Shown one piece after another: positions 24,968 through 33,419 of a stretch of 64,000 bases of DNA. The DNA is from JAEUMD01 sp050250815 (lineage in GTDB: Bacteria; Pseudomonadota; Alphaproteobacteria; Rhizobiales; Hyphomicrobiaceae). Below the pieces are notes generated by a model. The model was not told where the DNA came from. It did not search any database and saw only the letters and a program-made list of their open reading frames with translations. Position numbers and translations under genes: made by a program. How positions within the stretch are numbered: the first letter of the stretch is position 1; each line of letters opens with the position of its first letter. The stretch is from assembly GCA_050250815.1 (NCBI GenBank), contig JBFWNY010000019.1, positions 1 to 64,000 on the forward strand, given 5' to 3'.

Positions 24968-26362
24968 ATGCGGCAGCCCGACTGGCTCGGCGAGGCTTGG
25001 AAGGAGTTTGGCGTCGCAGAGGTCAAGGGCGCGCGCCACAATGGCCGCATCCTCGCCATGTTCAAGGACGCGGGACATCCCGAGATCGTCAATGACGAGG
25101 TTGCGTGGTGTGCCGCGTTTTTGGGTGCGTGCGTCGAGCGCAGCGGCCACCGCGGCACACGATCGCTTTTGGCGCGATCCTACCTCAACTGGGGCGTGGC
25201 AATCGATACACCGCACGTTGGGGCCATAGCGGTACTGAGTCGGGGTGCCGATCCAGCGCTCGGTCACGTGGGCTTCGTGGTCGGCGAGGCCGATGGGCGG
25301 CTCTATATCCTCGGTGGCAATCAGTCCAATCGCGTATCGGTCGCAGCGTTTGATCGGTCGAGACTGCTCGGCTTGCGATGGCCCCAGGGAGCCTCGGCAT
25401 CAGACGCCGATACCGCGGCGGAGCCATCAGATGCTGATGGGCCGGAAGCAACGGCCGTCGAGACGGAAGGGCCGCAGGCTGGAGACCCTCAGTTTCAGAG
25501 CGCTCTCGAACACGTCCTCGAAATGGAAGGTGGCTATTCCGACGATCCCCACGATCCGGGTGGGCCAACCAACAAGGGCATAACGATCGGTGTCTTCGCG
25601 CGCTGGATCGGTGAGCCGATCAACGAGCAGTCGCGCAACCGGCTCGTGTCGCGGTTGAAGCGGATCCCCGACGCGATGGTGAGGGAGATCTATTGGACAC
25701 GCTATTGGATGCCGGCTGGCTGCGGCCAGTTTGCCCGCGCACTCGCGTTCATGCACTTCGACACGGCGGTCAATCACGGCGTCGGCAGCGCAATCCGGAT
25801 GCTGCAGCAAGCCGCCGAGGTCACGGTGGACGGCGAGATCGGCCCCGAAACACGCGGCGCGATTCATGCTGCCGACACCATCGCATTGCTGGTCCGCTAT
25901 GCCGAAATCCGCCGTCAGAGATACCGTTCGCTGAAGCACTTCTGGCGCTTCGGACGTGGCTGGCTTCGGCGTGTGGATGTCACACTCACCCGGGCATCGG
26001 CGCTCCAGAAGGATCCGCCAGATGCCGGCGAAGATGCGACAGGCAACGCAAGGCAACAGGCCTCTGACAGTGGAAAGGGAATTGACACCATGGCGACCAA
26101 CTCGACGCCGGGAACCGGCAAGTGGTGGGGCGAGTCGTTGACGATCTGGGGTGTGATCGTGACGACGCTGGCAACTGTGCTGCCGGCAATCGGCCCCATT
26201 ATCGGCATCGACATCTCAGGCGAGATGGTGCGTCAGCTCGGCCAACAGGTTGCCGAGGTGGTGCAGGCGATCGGCGGAATTGCGGGAACCTTCATGGCAA
26301 TCTGGGGGCGCGTGCGCGCTACCGTGCCGATCGAGCGCCGCATCGTTTCGCTGCGGCTTTGA
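24968..26362 (+). CDS. Multidomain endolysin: TIGR02594-type peptidase, GH108 muramidase, holin-like C-terminus
   Basis: A 464-residue protein starting at ATG 24968, 28 bp after g15. Residues 1-140 match TIGR02594 CHAP/NlpC-like amidases, with Cys48 (DEVAWCAAFLG) and His100 (ALGHVGFVVG), ending GGNQSNRVSV then LGLRWP. After an acidic linker (141-172), residues 175-345 are a GH108 muramidase with likely catalytic Glu187 (LEMEGGYSDDPHDPGGPT) and a PG_binding_3 part (VDGEIGPETRGAIHAADT). Residues 387-447 hold one or two membrane segments (LTIWGVIVTTLATVLPAIGP). Its position suggests it releases GTA particles. Peptidase, muramidase and holin are usually separate genes; here they form one frame. 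Confidence 0.82.
   Translation: MRQPDWLGEAWKEFGVAEVKGARHNGRILAMFKDAGHPEIVNDEVAWCAAFLGACVERSGHRGTRSLLARSYLNWGVAIDTPHVGAIAVLSRGADPALGHVGFVVGEADGRLYILGGNQSNRVSVAAFDRSRLLGLRWPQGASASDADTAAEPSDADGPEATAVETEGPQAGDPQFQSALEHVLEMEGGYSDDPHDPGGPTNKGITIGVFARWIGEPINEQSRNRLVSRLKRIPDAMVREIYWTRYWMPAGCGQFARALAFMHFDTAVNHGVGSAIRMLQQAAEVTVDGEIGPETRGAIHAADTIALLVRYAEIRRQRYRSLKHFWRFGRGWLRRVDVTLTRASALQKDPPDAGEDATGNARQQASDSGKGIDTMATNSTPGTGKWWGESLTIWGVIVTTLATVLPAIGPIIGIDISGEMVRQLGQQVAEVVQAIGGIAGTFMAIWGRVRATVPIERRIVSLRL
26090..26362 (+). CDS. Possible nested holin-like product from an internal in-frame start
   Basis: Met375 of the endolysin frame (ATG 26090) is preceded by GAAAGGGA ending 9 bases upstream, a good ribosome binding site that coding alone does not require. 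Starting here gives a 90-residue protein: polar N-terminus (ATNSTPGTGKWWGESL), one strong membrane segment, a second moderately hydrophobic stretch (VVQAIGGIAGTFMAIWG) and a basic tail (RVRATVPIERR). That is the size and layout of a phage holin. Whether it is made separately is a prediction. Confidence 0.45.
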   Translation: MATNSTPGTGKWWGESLTIWGVIVTTLATVLPAIGPIIGIDISGEMVRQLGQQVAEVVQAIGGIAGTFMAIWGRVRATVPIERRIVSLRL

Positions 26363-26423
26363 ACGGCTGCGGGCGGTGCAGCGTTCAGCCGCGGTTCAGC
26401 GGCGGTGGTCCAAAGTATCAATC

Positions 26424-26747
26424 ATGAAAAGCACGATCTTTCGCGTCAGTCGCCTTGTGATGACCGCCTTGGCGTTCGTCTCGCCCGCATTCTGGACTGG
26501 CCCCACGCACGCCGCCGATGAGGCTTGCATCGACGACTGGTCGAGGGCCTCGCGGATCGTGAGCAAGGAAGGTTTGGTCTCCGTGGAGACGCTATCCGCC
26601 GTGGCCGGTCCACACCTGGGGGGCGCCATCGTGAGGACGACGCTGTGCCGTGCCGGGGAACGCTATGTCTACCGGCTGTTGGTGCGGGATCGTAACGGCA
26701 ACCTGAGCAAGGTGTCGGTCGACGCAAGTGGACCTCGCGCCAAATAA
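26424..26747 (+). CDS. Small secreted protein in the feuN position
   Basis: A 107-residue protein with a signal peptide (about 1-30, SRLVMTALAFVSPAFW, ending in THAADEA). The mature part is about 75 residues with two cysteines (EACIDDW and TTLCRAGE) and a PepSY-like strand pattern, YVYRLLVRDRNGNLSKVSVD. It sits directly upstream of the feuP/feuQ pair. In Sinorhizobium a small periplasmic inhibitor of the kinase FeuQ, FeuN, occupies this place. The role is inferred from position and export only. The start has a poor ribosome binding site. Confidence 0.7.
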   Translation: MKSTIFRVSRLVMTALAFVSPAFWTGPTHAADEACIDDWSRASRIVSKEGLVSVETLSAVAGPHLGGAIVRTTLCRAGERYVYRLLVRDRNGNLSKVSVDASGPRAK

Positions 26748-26820
26748 TGCCGTGAGGGCCCGTCGATCGGTTGGCGTGCGCGCGATGAGCGTACTTCCCA
26801 AGGCCGTAAGCACCGGCTAG

Positions 26821-26836
26821 GTTCCCGGTCGGGAAC
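26821..26836. promoter_or_regulatory. Inverted repeat upstream of feuP
   Basis: GTTCCCG and CGGGAAC form a perfect 7-bp inverted repeat with a 2-base spacer, 65 bp before the feuP start and 74 bp after the stop of the small secreted protein. With so short a spacer it is better suited to binding a dimeric regulator than to forming an RNA hairpin. Confidence 0.4.
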
Positions 26837-26900
26837 AGGCTGCAGCGCCTTCCCTTCGTGTCCATCCAGCACGAAATCCCAGCGCGAGACCGGAGCCCCC

Positions 26901-27572
26901 GTGAGAGTTCTCGTCGTCGAAGACGATCAGGATTTGAACCGACAGCTCTGCCGGGCGATGTCCGACGCAGGATATGCGGTCGATTCCGCTTCCGACGGCG
27001 AGGAGGGGTATCATCTGGGCGATACCGAGCCCTACGATCTCATCATTCTCGATCTCGGCTTGCCCAAGATGGACGGGATCTCGGTCCTGGAGCAGTGGCG
27101 CCGCTCCGATAGGAACATGCCGGTCATCATACTTACCGCACGCGATCGCTGGAGCGACAAGGTGGCCGGCATGGATGCCGGTGCCGATGACTATCTGGCA
27201 AAGCCGTTCCACATGGAGGAACTGCTGGCGCGTGTCCGCGTTCAGATGCGTCGTGCCACGGGGCATGCCAGCAACGAGATCGAAGTCGGGCCGATCCGCC
27301 TCGACACGAAGTCGGCGCGCGTCACGTGCGAGGGGCAGCAGATCAAGCTCACGTCGCATGAGTACCGTCTGCTCTCCTACCTGATGCACCACACCGGCCG
27401 CGTGGTCTCCCGCACGGAACTGGTGGAGCACCTCTACGAGCAGGACTTCGACCGCGATTCCAACACGATCGAGGTATTCATCGGTCGCCTGCGCAAGAAG
27501 CTTCCAGCAGACCTGATCCAGACCGTGCGGGGGCTCGGTTACCGCCTCAGCAACGAGCCAGATGCGTCTTAA
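26901..27572 (+). CDS. feuP: OmpR-family response regulator (FeuP-like)
   Basis: A 223-residue response regulator. The receiver domain has acidic pocket Glu7-Asp8-Asp9, phospho-acceptor Asp51 (LIILDLGLPKMDG) and Lys101 (YLAKPFHM). The winged-helix output domain (about 125-218) includes LTSHEYRLLSYLMHHTGRVV and NTIEVFIGRLRKKLP. The close match in layout and motifs (DLNRQL, LGDTEPYD) to Sinorhizobium FeuP, and the FeuQ-like kinase next to it, support the name. Start GTG 26901 has GGAG upstream. Its end overlaps the kinase gene by 11 bp. Confidence 0.83.
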   Translation: MRVLVVEDDQDLNRQLCRAMSDAGYAVDSASDGEEGYHLGDTEPYDLIILDLGLPKMDGISVLEQWRRSDRNMPVIILTARDRWSDKVAGMDAGADDYLAKPFHMEELLARVRVQMRRATGHASNEIEVGPIRLDTKSARVTCEGQQIKLTSHEYRLLSYLMHHTGRVVSRTELVEHLYEQDFDRDSNTIEVFIGRLRKKLPADLIQTVRGLGYRLSNEPDAS

Positions 27573-28941
27573 CTCTCTCGCCTTCCGGCTGTTTGCCACG
27601 TCCGCGGTGTGGACGCTGATCGTTCTGCCGCTCGCCGGGCTCATCATCTATTCGCTCTACCGCGATGACGTGCAGGCGAGCTTCGACTCGCAGCTCAAGA
27701 AGCTCGTCACGGCCATTGCCATAGATGGCATGTCTGGCACGCAGGCGCCGATCGCCCCGGCCAACAGGTATGAGCCGCTCTTCGAGGTCACCCACTCGGG
27801 ATGGTACTGGCAGATCAAGTCGCTCGACGGATCTGCCGAGGAAACGCTCGTGTCGGCCTCGCTCGCCACGGCGCGGCTGCCGTCTCCTTACGAGCGCAAG
27901 TTTCCCACCGACGAAACCGGAACCCGGTGGATGAATATCGAGGGGCCAAATAGCGAGCCGACGCGCATCGTCGAACTCGTCGATACGCTCGGCCACGAAG
28001 ACGGCAAGCCCCGCTATTCCATTATCGTGGCAGGGCCGCTGGACTGGCTGGAAGAACTCGTTTCCAACTTCCGCAATCGGCTGTCGGTGGCTCTGGCCCT
28101 GGCGGGCCTGGGCCTCGTTGCGGTCACGCTTTTTCAAGTGCGGTTCGGATTGCTACCGCTCAAGCGCGTGCAGAGCGGCCTCGCGGCCATCCGATCGGGA
28201 GAGGCGGATGCGTTGCACGGTAACGTTCCGGCCGAGATTGCGCCGCTACAGGCGGAACTCAACGCGCTTATCCAGTCCAACCAAGACATCGTCGACCGCG
28301 CGCGTACGCAGGTCGGGAACCTTGCCCATGCGCTGAAGACTCCGCTTGCCGTCATCGTCAACGAGGCAGGGGACGAGAAGAGCGGCTTGTCGCAAAAAGT
28401 GAGCGAGCAGGCCGCGCTCATGCGCGACTCCATCACGCTCTACCTCGACCGCGCGCGCATGGCCGCCCGCGTCGGTGTGATCGGGCGTGTAACGCCCGTC
28501 GCCGAGGTGACCGAACCGCTGGTGCGGGCGCTGGAGCGCATTTACCGGGAGCGCGGTATCGAGATCGTGCATACGGCTGCCGAAGGAGTCCGTTTCCAGG
28601 GCGAGAAACACGATCTGGAGGAGATGCTTGGCAACTTGCTCGACAATGCGTGCAAGTGGGCCGCCCGGCGCGTTTATCTGACCGTCGAAGGTCCATCAGG
28701 CGCCGCCACCGATGTGCGACCTATGCTGAAGATCACGGTCGAGGACGATGGGCCCGGGTTGACCGATCAGCAGCGCGCCCGGATAGGGAAGCGTGGACTG
28801 CGGCTGGACGAAACGAAACCGGGCTCTGGGCTCGGCCTTTCAATCGTCAGCGAGATTGTGGGTATGTACCGCGGCAATCTCGGTCTCGAGGCTTCGCGGC
28901 ACGGTGGTCTTCTGGCCCGCCTGGAGCTGCCGGGCGTCTAA
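27562..28941 (+). CDS. feuQ: Sensor histidine kinase (FeuQ-like)
   Basis: A 459-residue inner-membrane kinase. Two membrane segments (about 13-32 and 176-193) flank a periplasmic sensor of about 140 residues. A HAMP-like linker leads to the HisKA region with His256 in NLAHALKTPLAVIVNEAG and a C-terminal ATPase with NLLDNACKWA (N box), VEDDGPGL (G1) and GSGLGLSIV (G2). It begins inside the response regulator gene. Together they form a FeuPQ-type system, which in Sinorhizobium responds to low osmolarity and controls cyclic-glucan export. Confidence 0.85.
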   Translation: MRLNSLAFRLFATSAVWTLIVLPLAGLIIYSLYRDDVQASFDSQLKKLVTAIAIDGMSGTQAPIAPANRYEPLFEVTHSGWYWQIKSLDGSAEETLVSASLATARLPSPYERKFPTDETGTRWMNIEGPNSEPTRIVELVDTLGHEDGKPRYSIIVAGPLDWLEELVSNFRNRLSVALALAGLGLVAVTLFQVRFGLLPLKRVQSGLAAIRSGEADALHGNVPAEIAPLQAELNALIQSNQDIVDRARTQVGNLAHALKTPLAVIVNEAGDEKSGLSQKVSEQAALMRDSITLYLDRARMAARVGVIGRVTPVAEVTEPLVRALERIYRERGIEIVHTAAEGVRFQGEKHDLEEMLGNLLDNACKWAARRVYLTVEGPSGAATDVRPMLKITVEDDGPGLTDQQRARIGKRGLRLDETKPGSGLGLSIVSEIVGMYRGNLGLEASRHGGLLARLELPGV

Positions 28942-29079
28942 GAGTGTGTATCCGCCGCGAGGTGGCCCGTTCAGTCCCCACTTTTGACAGAATCAGGCGC
29001 AATTTCGGATCGTGGTTAACTATACGCTGCCGTCCCAAGAGCATGATGGGGCGCAGCTGACGATCGGAACCCGAACCGG

Positions 29080-29547
29080 ATGCGCATCTTTCTCCTTCAG
29101 CTCATCGCGATCATCGGTGCGGCCCTTGCCGGTTGCAGCGGCGACCGCATGACCAACGCGGATACCGGGCTGTTGGCCGGAGCCGCCGCTGGCGGCATCA
29201 TCGGCAACCAGATCGGCCGCGGACCCGGACGGGGTGCCGCAACCCTGGTCGGCGCATTCGTCGGCGGTATCGTCGGGCATGAGATCGGCAGGTCGCTGGA
29301 CGAGGAAGACCGCTATATGGCCCGTGAGGCTGAACTCGACGCTTTGGAGCGGGGGCATTCGGGCTCTGCTCGCTCGTGGCGCAATGCCGAGACGGGGCAT
29401 TACGGTGAGGTGGTGCCGAGCCGGCCGTATAAGCGCGGGGCGACCGATTGCCGCGATTATACCCACACCATCTATATAGATGGGCGTCCGCGCACTATGC
29501 GGGGTACGGCGTGCCGCAATGGCGACGGTACGTGGAGTGCTGCTTAA
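29080..29547 (+). CDS. Glycine-zipper 2TM lipoprotein (17 kDa surface antigen-like)
   Basis: A 155-residue predicted outer-membrane lipoprotein. The signal peptide ends in the lipobox LAGC (Cys19). Residues 30-75 are a glycine zipper (LLAGAAAGGIIGNQIGRGPG, then GAFVGGIVGHEIGRSL), as in rickettsial 17 kDa antigens and SlyB. The C-terminal half has RSWRNAETGHYGEVVPSRPY and two cysteines. It probably inserts into or stabilises the outer membrane. It follows feuQ by 138 bp and may have its own promoter. Confidence 0.85.
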   Translation: MRIFLLQLIAIIGAALAGCSGDRMTNADTGLLAGAAAGGIIGNQIGRGPGRGAATLVGAFVGGIVGHEIGRSLDEEDRYMAREAELDALERGHSGSARSWRNAETGHYGEVVPSRPYKRGATDCRDYTHTIYIDGRPRTMRGTACRNGDGTWSAA

Positions 29548-29700
29548 GCGCCGGCCGTCCTCATCCTCGGACGTGAGGCGGTAGCGCCGATGGGCCGCCA
29601 GGAGCCCTTGCCAGCCGACCTTGCGCAACCTATTCCACCCACATCCGAGGTATCGCGGCGGCCGGCCGAGCAGTGGCCCCTCAAGGAAGGCGCGCAAATC

Positions 29701-30870
29701 GTGCTGTGGTTAGCTTTCGCCGTCGTAACCGCCGCAGTGATCCTGGCGCTGGCTCGGCCGCTCCTCGCATCCGCGCCTCGGCCGGAAGCCGGCGGAGCGG
29801 AGGCTGACCTTGCGGTGTATCGGGATCAAATCCGCGAAATCGACAGTGAGCTGGAGCGCGGGCTGCTGAGCGCCGAGGAGGCCGAAGCCGCGCGCACCGA
29901 GCTCGCACGCCGGCTCCTGCGGCGCGCCGACGAGGCACAGAAGGCGCCGTCGGAGCATGCCGGTGTGGAGCGCGGCCGCGATCTGGGCAAAGCCGTCATG
30001 CTTGGCGCGGCGGCGCTGATGCCGGTCGCGAGCATCGGCATATATGTGATCGTCGGCTCCCCGCAGTTGCCGGGGCTCCCACACGCAGAGCGACTGAATG
30101 CGCCTGCTGCCGGCCGCTCGATTGGCGATCTGGTCGGGCTCGTCGAGGCACGGCTGCGCGAGAACCCCGAGGACGGAAAAGGCTGGGAGGTTCTGGCACC
30201 CGTCTACCTCCGACAGCAGAAGTTCGCCGAGGCCGTCCACGCTTATGGCAATGCGATCCGTCTCCTCGGTGAAACGGAGGCGCGGCTCATGGGGTTCGCC
30301 GAGGCGGCGGTGATGGCCAATGATGGCGTGGTCGTTCCGGCTGCGCGCACGGCCTACGAAAAGCTTGCCAAGCTGGATCCACGCCGCGCCGAGCCGCGCT
30401 TCTGGCTTGCCCTCGCGAAGGAACAGGACGGCGACGTGGCTGCGGCGCTTGCGGACTTCAAGAGCTTGCTCGCCGAGGCACCCGCAGACGCTCCTTGGCG
30501 CGACGTGGTCACATCCCGCGTTGAAGAACTCACCGCCCGCCTGACGGGAAAGACGCCGCCTGCCGTATCGCAGCCTTCGGCGAGCCCGCCGGCCGGTCCC
30601 GATGCCGATGCGGTCGCGGCGGCCGCGCGCATGACGCAGCAGGAGCGTCAGGCCATGATCGAGGGTATGGTGAAATCACTGGCCGAGCGTCTCGCGGCCA
30701 ACGGCAAGGATCTCGACGGCTGGAAACGTCTTGCGCGGGCCCTGAAGGTGATGGGACGTGACGGCGAGGCCAGGGAAGCGCTGGCAAAGGCGCGTACCAG
30801 CTTCTTGGGCGATGAAGCGGCGCTCAAGTCTCTCGATGAGCTGGCGGTCGCGCTGGGTCTCAAATCGTAA
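29701..30870 (+). CDS. ccmI: Cytochrome c maturation protein CcmI
   Basis: A protein of about 389 residues that delivers apocytochrome c to the heme ligation complex. N-terminal membrane segment (LWLAFAVVTAAVILALARPL), a DLAVYRDQIREIDSELERGL motif typical of CcmI, a second membrane segment (about 100-118, VMLGAAALMPVASIGIYVIV), then TPR-like repeats (KGWEVLAPVYLRQQKFAEAV onward). Start chosen at GTG 29701 because the family begins right at the first membrane segment and AAGGAAGG lies upstream; an ATG at 29590 would add 37 residues. First gene of the ccmIEFH unit. Confidence 0.88.
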   Translation: MLWLAFAVVTAAVILALARPLLASAPRPEAGGAEADLAVYRDQIREIDSELERGLLSAEEAEAARTELARRLLRRADEAQKAPSEHAGVERGRDLGKAVMLGAAALMPVASIGIYVIVGSPQLPGLPHAERLNAPAAGRSIGDLVGLVEARLRENPEDGKGWEVLAPVYLRQQKFAEAVHAYGNAIRLLGETEARLMGFAEAAVMANDGVVVPAARTAYEKLAKLDPRRAEPRFWLALAKEQDGDVAAALADFKSLLAEAPADAPWRDVVTSRVEELTARLTGKTPPAVSQPSASPPAGPDADAVAAAARMTQQERQAMIEGMVKSLAERLAANGKDLDGWKRLARALKVMGRDGEAREALAKARTSFLGDEAALKSLDELAVALGLKS

Positions 30871-30908
30871 GGGCCCAATCGGAAACCCCGGAGGGTCGCA
30901 GGAGTCTA

Positions 30909-31376
30909 ATGACGAGGAAGCAGAAGCGTGGTTTCGTAATAGGCCTCGGGGTTGCCATCCTGGGTGCCGCGGCGATGCTGACTATGTTCGCGCTCAGGGA
31001 TTCGATCGTGTTCTTCCATACGCCGAGTGATGTGGCGGAGCGCAAGGTCAAGGATGGGCAGCGCATCCGCCTGGGTGGTCTGGTGGCCGAAGGTTCGGTC
31101 AAGCGCGGCCAGGGGACACAAGTAGAATTCGCGGTCACCGACACTGTACACACAGTGCCTGTGCGCTACGCCGGCGTGCTGCCTGATCTGTTCCGGGAAG
31201 GACAGGGCGTGGTGGCCGAGGGTACGTTGAGCGCCGATGGCGCGTTCACGGCCGACACGGTGCTCGCCAAGCACGACGAAAACTACATGCCGCCCGAAGT
31301 CGCGGAAGCCTTGAAGGCTAAGGGCGTCAAGCTTGGACAAGGTGCCTCCCATCCCGCCGGATCGAACCCGCGCTAG
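30909..31376 (+). CDS. ccmE: Cytochrome c maturation heme chaperone CcmE
   Basis: A 155-residue periplasmic heme chaperone anchored by one membrane segment (about 8-30). The OB-fold core has QRIRLGGLVAEGSVKRG and VRYAGVLPDLFREGQGVVAEG. His122 in LAKHDENYMP is the covalent heme attachment site and Tyr126 the axial ligand; both are present. It lies 38 bp after ccmI and 51 bp before ccmF. Full length. Confidence 0.95.
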   Translation: MTRKQKRGFVIGLGVAILGAAAMLTMFALRDSIVFFHTPSDVAERKVKDGQRIRLGGLVAEGSVKRGQGTQVEFAVTDTVHTVPVRYAGVLPDLFREGQGVVAEGTLSADGAFTADTVLAKHDENYMPPEVAEALKAKGVKLGQGASHPAGSNPR

Positions 31377-31427
31377 AACACGATTGCAGACGCGCCGGCC
31401 AGCAGCGGTGCGCAAGTGGAGGAACCG

Positions 31428-33416
31428 ATGATCGTAGAGTTCGGGCACTTCGCGCTGGTCCTCGCCGTCATGGTGATGGCCTACCAGACGCTCGTGCCGG
31501 CTTACGGGGTCTGGCGGCACGATGAGCGGCTGATGGACAGCGGCGCGCGCGCCGCTGTCGCACAACTGGTTCTGGTCTCGGTCGCCTTTGCGGCGCTCGC
31601 TCACGCCTATGTCGTGTCGGACTTTTCGGTCGCCAACGTCGCGTCCAACTCGCATTCGACCAAACCGCTAATCTATCGGCTCTCCGGAGTCTGGGGCAAT
31701 CACGAAGGCTCGATGCTGCTGTGGGTGCTGATCCTGGCGATCTTCGGCGCTACGGTCGCCGTGCTCGGCACTAATCTTCCCTCGAGGCTTCGGGCCAATG
31801 TGCTCGCGGTGCAGGGCTCGATCGGGCTCGCGTTCGGCCTGTTCATCCTGCTCACGTCCAACCCGTTCGACCGGCTCGATCCGGCGCCATTCGACGGCCG
31901 TGGCCTCAACCCGATCCTGCAGGACCCGGCCTTGGCGTTCCATCCGCCGTTCCTCTACGCGGGCTACGTAGGGTTCTCGATGGCCTTTTCGTTTGCGGTG
32001 GCAGCACTCATCGAAGGCCGCATCGATGCGGCCTGGGCGCGCTGGGTCAGGCCTTGGACGCTCGCCGCGTGGATGTTCCTCACGGTCGGAATCGCGATGG
32101 GTTCGTGGTGGGCCTATTACGAACTGGGCTGGGGCGGCTGGTGGTTTTGGGATCCGGTCGAGAACGCATCCTTCATGCCATGGCTGTCGGGCACGGCACT
32201 GCTGCACTCCGCGCTCGTGATGGAGAAACGCGAGGCGCTCAAGGTCTGGACGATCCTGCTTGCCATCCTCACGTTCTCTTTGTCGCTCGTGGGTACCTTC
32301 CTCGTGCGTTCGGGCGTGCTCACTTCGGTACATGCCTTCGCTGTCGACCCGGAGCGCGGCGTCGCCATACTGCTGATCATGTTTGTGTTCGTCGGTGGCG
32401 CGCTGGCCCTGTTTGCTGCGCGCGCCGGTGAGCTGCGTCAGGGCGGTCTGTTCGCTCCGATCAGCCGTGAGGGCGGATTGGTTCTGAACAACGTGCTGCT
32501 GACGGTGGCCTGCGCGACCGTGTTCATGGGCACGCTCTATCCGTTGGCATTGGAGGCACTCACTGGCGACAAGATTTCCGTTGGTGCGCCCTTCTTCAAC
32601 ATGACGTTCCTGCCGATCATGATGCCGCTGCTGCTTGCGCTGCCGTTCGGGCCGTTCCTGCCGTGGAAGCGTGGTGATCTGCGCGGGGCCGGCGAACGGC
32701 TGGTGTTCGCCGCTGTGACGGCACTGGCGGCTCTGCTGCTGGCTGCGGCGTTGACGTGGGGCGGCCCTTGGATGGCGCCGGTCGCGATCGGGCTTGGCGT
32801 ATTCATTATGGCCGGAGCACTCTCCGAGCTCGCCTTCCGGATCAAGACGGGGCAGGTGCCGGCGGCCGAGAGTGTACGGCGCCTGAAGAACCTGCCGCGC
32901 TCCGTGATCGGTACGACGCTCGCGCACTTTGGCGTCGGCATGATGGTGGTCGGCATCACCGCGACCAGCGCGTGGCGCGTCGAAACCATCGTAGCCATGA
33001 AACCCGGAGAGACCGTCAGCGTCGCGGGATATGAGTTGACCTTCCGTGGCGGTGGCGAGCGCAAGGGGCCCAATTACACCGAGCAGATCGGACTGATCGA
33101 CGTTGCTCGCGCTGGCCGTCCGGTTACGACGCTGGAACCGTCCAAGAGGCTCTACGATGCTCCGCCTCAGCCGACGACGGAAGCCGGCATCCACGCTTCG
33201 TGGACTGGCGATCTCTATGCGGCACTGGGCGACGCTCAAGATGGCGGTGGCTACACCGTCCGCGTCTATTTCAATCCGCTCGTGCGGCTGATCTGGATCG
33301 GCGCGCTCGTCATGTTCCTGGGCGGCGCCGTTTCACTGAGCGACAGGCGATTGCGCGTCGGTGCGCCGACGCGCTCCCGTGGCCGCACGCGCGCCGCGCC
33401 AGCTCCCGCGGAGTAG
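31428..33416 (+). CDS. ccmF: Cytochrome c heme lyase subunit CcmF
   Basis: A 662-residue inner-membrane protein with roughly 15 hydrophobic segments that attaches heme to apocytochrome c. The WWD domain is present (GGWWFWDPVENASFMPWLSG), with histidines in NHEGSMLLWV and LLHSALVMEKREALKVW; KVWTILLAILTFSLSLVGTF is typical. The large periplasmic loop near the C-terminus ends at residue about 610, followed by the last membrane segment. Start at ATG 31428 follows GGAGGAA by 5 bases; a GTG at 31416 is the alternative. Confidence 0.95.
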   Translation: MIVEFGHFALVLAVMVMAYQTLVPAYGVWRHDERLMDSGARAAVAQLVLVSVAFAALAHAYVVSDFSVANVASNSHSTKPLIYRLSGVWGNHEGSMLLWVLILAIFGATVAVLGTNLPSRLRANVLAVQGSIGLAFGLFILLTSNPFDRLDPAPFDGRGLNPILQDPALAFHPPFLYAGYVGFSMAFSFAVAALIEGRIDAAWARWVRPWTLAAWMFLTVGIAMGSWWAYYELGWGGWWFWDPVENASFMPWLSGTALLHSALVMEKREALKVWTILLAILTFSLSLVGTFLVRSGVLTSVHAFAVDPERGVAILLIMFVFVGGALALFAARAGELRQGGLFAPISREGGLVLNNVLLTVACATVFMGTLYPLALEALTGDKISVGAPFFNMTFLPIMMPLLLALPFGPFLPWKRGDLRGAGERLVFAAVTALAALLLAAALTWGGPWMAPVAIGLGVFIMAGALSELAFRIKTGQVPAAESVRRLKNLPRSVIGTTLAHFGVGMMVVGITATSAWRVETIVAMKPGETVSVAGYELTFRGGGERKGPNYTEQIGLIDVARAGRPVTTLEPSKRLYDAPPQPTTEAGIHASWTGDLYAALGDAQDGGGYTVRVYFNPLVRLIWIGALVMFLGGAVSLSDRRLRVGAPTRSRGRTRAAPAPAE

Positions 33417-33419
33417 CGA

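Larger units (their letters stand above)
10226..26362 (+). mobile_element. RcGTA-type gene transfer agent structural cluster with appended lysis gene
   Basis: Eighteen collinear plus-strand genes in the order of the Rhodobacter capsulatus GTA: small and large terminase, portal, prohead protease, capsid, connectors, tail proteins and tail-tip protein, then an endolysin. Many genes overlap by 1-4 bases (ATGA, TGATG, GTGA). No integrase, excisionase, repressor, replication gene or attachment repeat is seen, and base composition matches the chromosome, both typical of domesticated GTAs that package host DNA. A single strong promoter-like sequence precedes it. A decayed prophage is the alternative, but every structural gene looks intact. 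Confidence 0.88.

Noticed and set aside
10120..26423. Prophage with integrase and attachment sites
   Set aside because: No integrase, repressor, replication gene or flanking direct repeat was seen; gene order is that of a gene transfer agent.
29000..29079. TTAAC half-site as a CtrA box before the glycine-zipper lipoprotein
   Set aside because: Only one TTAA is present; the second half-site at 7-base spacing is absent.
31668..33239. 523-codon open frame on the minus strand
   Set aside because: Antisense to ccmF, with a low-complexity Arg/Gln/Glu-rich translation and no recognisable domain.
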